In this document: positions 4,536-6,092 of the stretch, in pieces
Position numbering within the stretch: position 1 is the first letter of the stretch
Layout of the letters: every line of letters starts with the position of its first letter
From: Candidatus Peribacter sp. UBA2144
GTDB taxonomy: Bacteria > Patescibacteriota > Gracilibacteria > Peribacterales > Peribacteraceae
DNA: 6,092 nucleotides
Assembly: GCA_002328295.1 (NCBI GenBank)
Contig: DCXE01000028.1
Location: 1 to 6,092, forward strand
Direction: 5' to 3'
The notes under the pieces: generated by a model
Seen by the model: the letters and a program-made list of their open reading frames with translations, nothing else
The model's database searches: none
Told to the model about the DNA's origin: nothing
Position numbers and translations under genes: made by a program

Positions 4536-5138
4536 CTATGAGGCAATTAGTATTACAAGCACAACTCCAATTCCCCAATGAATCAGAAAGGGATAGAAGA
4601 ATGACTTGGTTTTATATGCTATATGCCCAAACAGCAAGCCAACAAATAATGCGCATATGATCTCTAAGGTTGGTTTACCTAAATGAAATAACGCGAATGG
4701 AATAGCTTGAATTACGATTGCCCAAGATCCGAATTTCTTTGTCAGAGAAAAAAGCAAGAAGCCTCGAAAGAAAAATTCCTCTGCAAAATAATATGAACCA
4801 AGTGTGACCAATATAAATGCAATCACATTATCTTTTGGAATTCTTGCGAGGTAATACTCTTGGAACTCAGGTAGCAAAGACCATGAATAAACCATTGCTA
4901 AGATCAGAAAAGCTCCGACCAACGTCAGGCTAAATCTAAATGGCCACTTAGGCTTCTTGAATCCAAACGAAGTCAGTCTCTCGTTTGATGCAAGAAGGAT
5001 TGCGATGGGAACAAGAAAAAGATAAGCCCAGTAATTAAGATAATAAAGTCTTGGATCAGAAACAATTGGAAAATTTGTTGTGAGAATTAGAAGGAGTATT
5101 GCTGTTATCAGAATTATAAATTCTTTTGAGATGCGCAT
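4536..5138 (-). CDS. CPBP-family intramembrane metalloprotease (CAAX protease/bacteriocin-processing, Abi-like; 200 aa)
   Basis: A membrane protein with about six hydrophobic segments and the three conserved motifs of the CPBP family: EEFFFRG (Glu120, Glu121, Arg125), FALFH (His152) and FLIHW (His187). These Glu and His residues form the catalytic site in the membrane in this family, which includes Rce1-type CAAX proteases, bacteriocin self-immunity proteins and others. The substrate cannot be told here. No partner peptide or bacteriocin gene is recognisable next to it. The ATG at 5138 lies 6 nt after a perfect TATAAT, so a leaderless mRNA is likely; the upstream in-frame extension (22 residues) overlaps the promoter and is hydrophilic. 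It is followed on the same strand, after 122 bases, by the secreted-protein gene at 4413. Those 122 bases show nothing definite. Confidence 0.9.
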   Translation of the reverse strand: MRISKEFIILITAILLLILTTNFPIVSDPRLYYLNYWAYLFLVPIAILLASNERLTSFGFKKPKWPFRFSLTLVGAFLILAMVYSWSLLPEFQEYYLARIPKDNVIAFILVTLGSYYFAEEFFFRGFLLFSLTKKFGSWAIVIQAIPFALFHLGKPTLEIICALFVGLLFGHIAYKTKSFFYPFLIHWGIGVVLVILIAS

Positions 5139-5144
5139 GATTGG

Positions 5145-5150
5145 ATTATA
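5145..5150 (-). promoter_or_regulatory. -10 box of the CPBP protease gene
   Basis: A perfect TATAAT on the minus strand, ending 6 nt before the ATG at 5138. No convincing -35 at 16-18 nt. Transcription should begin at or beside the A of the ATG. Confidence 0.6.
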
Positions 5151-5172
5151 CAGAAGAATTTGATCAGTATCG

Positions 5173-5190
5173 TTCACGGTAGAACGTGAA
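5173..5190. repeat. Small inverted repeat upstream of the CPBP protease promoter
   Basis: TTCACG-GTAGAA-CGTGAA. Two 6-bp half-sites lie 22-40 bases upstream of the -10 box on the minus strand, where a regulator binding site could sit. It may instead be part of the neighbouring palindromic island. Confidence 0.4.
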
Positions 5191-5192
5191 GT

Positions 5193-5289
5193 GTCACATG
5201 TCACAAGTCACAGGTCGCAAGAATCGTCACAAGTCACAGGTCGAAGGTCCTGCGACTTGTGACCTGCGACAAATCCTGTGACATGTGAC
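5193..5289. repeat. Palindromic island of GTCAC/GTCGC units
   Basis: Terminal inverted repeats GTCACATGTCAC (5193-5204) and GTGACATGTGAC (5278-5289) are perfect. GTCACAAGTCACAGGTCG occurs twice as a direct repeat (5200-5217 and 5226-5243). CGACTTGTGACCTGCGAC (5254-5269 region) pairs with those copies at about 15 of 18 positions. The 97 bases can fold as one long hairpin. The right end is immediately before the stop codon (5290-5292) of the methyltransferase gene. No coding potential is seen. Confidence 0.8.
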
Positions 5290-6037
5290 CTAATTCCTCT
5301 CCCACACCTCCACATTTCCGATTCTATCAATCTTACTAAGTCCTGAGCGCTCCAGAATCGTTTGGCAGGTTTTTATTTTTCCAAATCCTAGTGTGAAAGG
5401 ATGGAATTCAACAATCACCAATCTCAGTTTTCTGATCATTTCTTCATTCTCCTTGATAAATTCAGCCTCTCCTCCTTCGATGTCCATTACAATTGCGGTC
5501 GGCCTAAGGTCAGCCTCGGATTCAATTTCTTCCCACGATTTAACGGGGGACTGTGATGCACTTTTTAGATTTTCGCACGTTGCTTCCGGCCCAAGCATTG
5601 TGCTTTAAATAAAACTTTCCATTGCTTGATTTGATGGGTATGCAATTAAGTGTCTTGAATCTGCAATTATTATTGATTCCATTATGCTCAAGAATCGGAA
5701 TTAGTTCAGGATTGGCTTCAATTACCAAATGTTTGGATTGATCAGCCAGTTTTTTGTTTAACATGCATGATACGGCTCCAACTCCTCCTCCAAGTTCCAA
5801 AACTCGGTCAGAACTCTTTATATACTTCGTTATCAGTTTCCTTTCCTGCAGTTCGTAATTCCCTGATACAAATTCTTCGATAACGTTGAAAGAGAAAAGA
5901 TCAGTTGGAATACCGATCTCGCATCCATCAATCACGCATTTATCAGGAGGGGATTTAATGTTCTTCAAGCCAGTAATTGTGTTCAAGCTCCTTTTAAGGG
6001 CGCTTTGGGTCCAGTGAAGGAGAATAGGTGTTGGCAT
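5290..6037 (-). pseudogene. FkbM-family SAM-dependent methyltransferase, split by a one-base frameshift
   Basis: The N-terminal part (6037 to 5540, 165 codons) contains the SAM-binding motif VLELGGGVGAVS (residues 79-90) and VIEANP (105-110). The C-terminal part lies in another frame and holds VMDIEGGEAEFI, the typical FkbM second motif, and ends near 5290. The first frame stops after ITVPR. Removing one base from the run of five G (5545-5549, plus strand) joins it as ITVP-VKSWEE and gives an uninterrupted 248-aa protein of normal FkbM size. FkbM enzymes methylate hydroxyl groups of sugars or small molecules, often in surface-polysaccharide clusters; the substrate here is unknown. The defect may be a sequencing or assembly error, phase variation or true decay. 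The ATG at 6037 follows a TATACT by 9 nt. Confidence 0.85.
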
Positions 6038-6046
6038 TGGAGTATC

Positions 6047-6052
6047 AGTATA
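6047..6052 (-). promoter_or_regulatory. -10 box of the FkbM methyltransferase gene
   Basis: TATACT on the minus strand, then 9 nt (GATACTCCA) to the ATG at 6037. The leader would be about 3 nt. The sequence upstream is very A/T-rich up to the window end and has no clear -35. Confidence 0.5.
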
Positions 6053-6092
6053 TTCTTCTTTCTTATAATAAATTATTTCTTTTTGTTCTTTT

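Noticed and set aside
5290..5320. Possible fifth copy of the tRNA-end repeat (TCCCACACCTCCACATT, near 5297-5313)
   Set aside because: It matches only partly, lacks the A-CCA at the right place and lies inside the conserved C-terminus of the methyltransferase.

Overview
The window probably comes from a bacterium of the Patescibacteria/CPR kind, perhaps near Peregrinibacteria. This placement is inference and weakly held. It rests on four things: small exported PEGA/DUF11-type proteins, a sigma-region-4-like repeat protein, an almost complete lack of Shine-Dalgarno sequences, and several -10 boxes so close to the start codon that the mRNAs should be leaderless. TGA is used as a stop and no called gene has an in-frame TGA, so nothing suggests a recoded genome.

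Left part (1-2940): four copies of an 18-base direct repeat, all on the + strand, look like the 3' end of a tRNA: 5 nt of T-stem, 7 nt of acceptor, A73 and CCA. They lie at 59, 1931, 2241 and 2627. They bound a series of small units: (i) a 456-aa minus-strand protein with four sigma-region-4-like repeats plus a 100-aa unknown protein; (ii) a free-standing tRNA-like gene with its own promoter, UUCG-capped leader hairpin and terminator; (iii) a GIY-YIG nuclease-like protein; (iv) an 85-aa unknown protein, with no closing repeat seen. This resembles tandem insertion of small elements at a tRNA-3'-end target, but no recombinase is visible.

The tRNA-like gene (2033-2151) is the most striking object. 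All the conserved core positions of a class I tRNA are present, but the anticodon arm is lengthened by two 23-nt strands that pair with each other. Removing both strands leaves a standard 73-nt cloverleaf. The loop reads UAG (a Leu anticodon), while the acceptor and G73 resemble tRNA-Trp.

Middle (2973-4413): a cruciform-forming repeat with near-perfect terminal inverted repeats touches the stop codon of an exported, probably surface-anchored PEGA/DUF11-like protein. Just upstream lies a second small secreted protein, probably in the same operon.

Right part (4536-6092): a CPBP/CAAX-family intramembrane protease, a palindromic island of GTCAC/GTCGC units that again abuts a stop codon, and an FkbM-type methyltransferase broken by a one-base frameshift in a run of five G.
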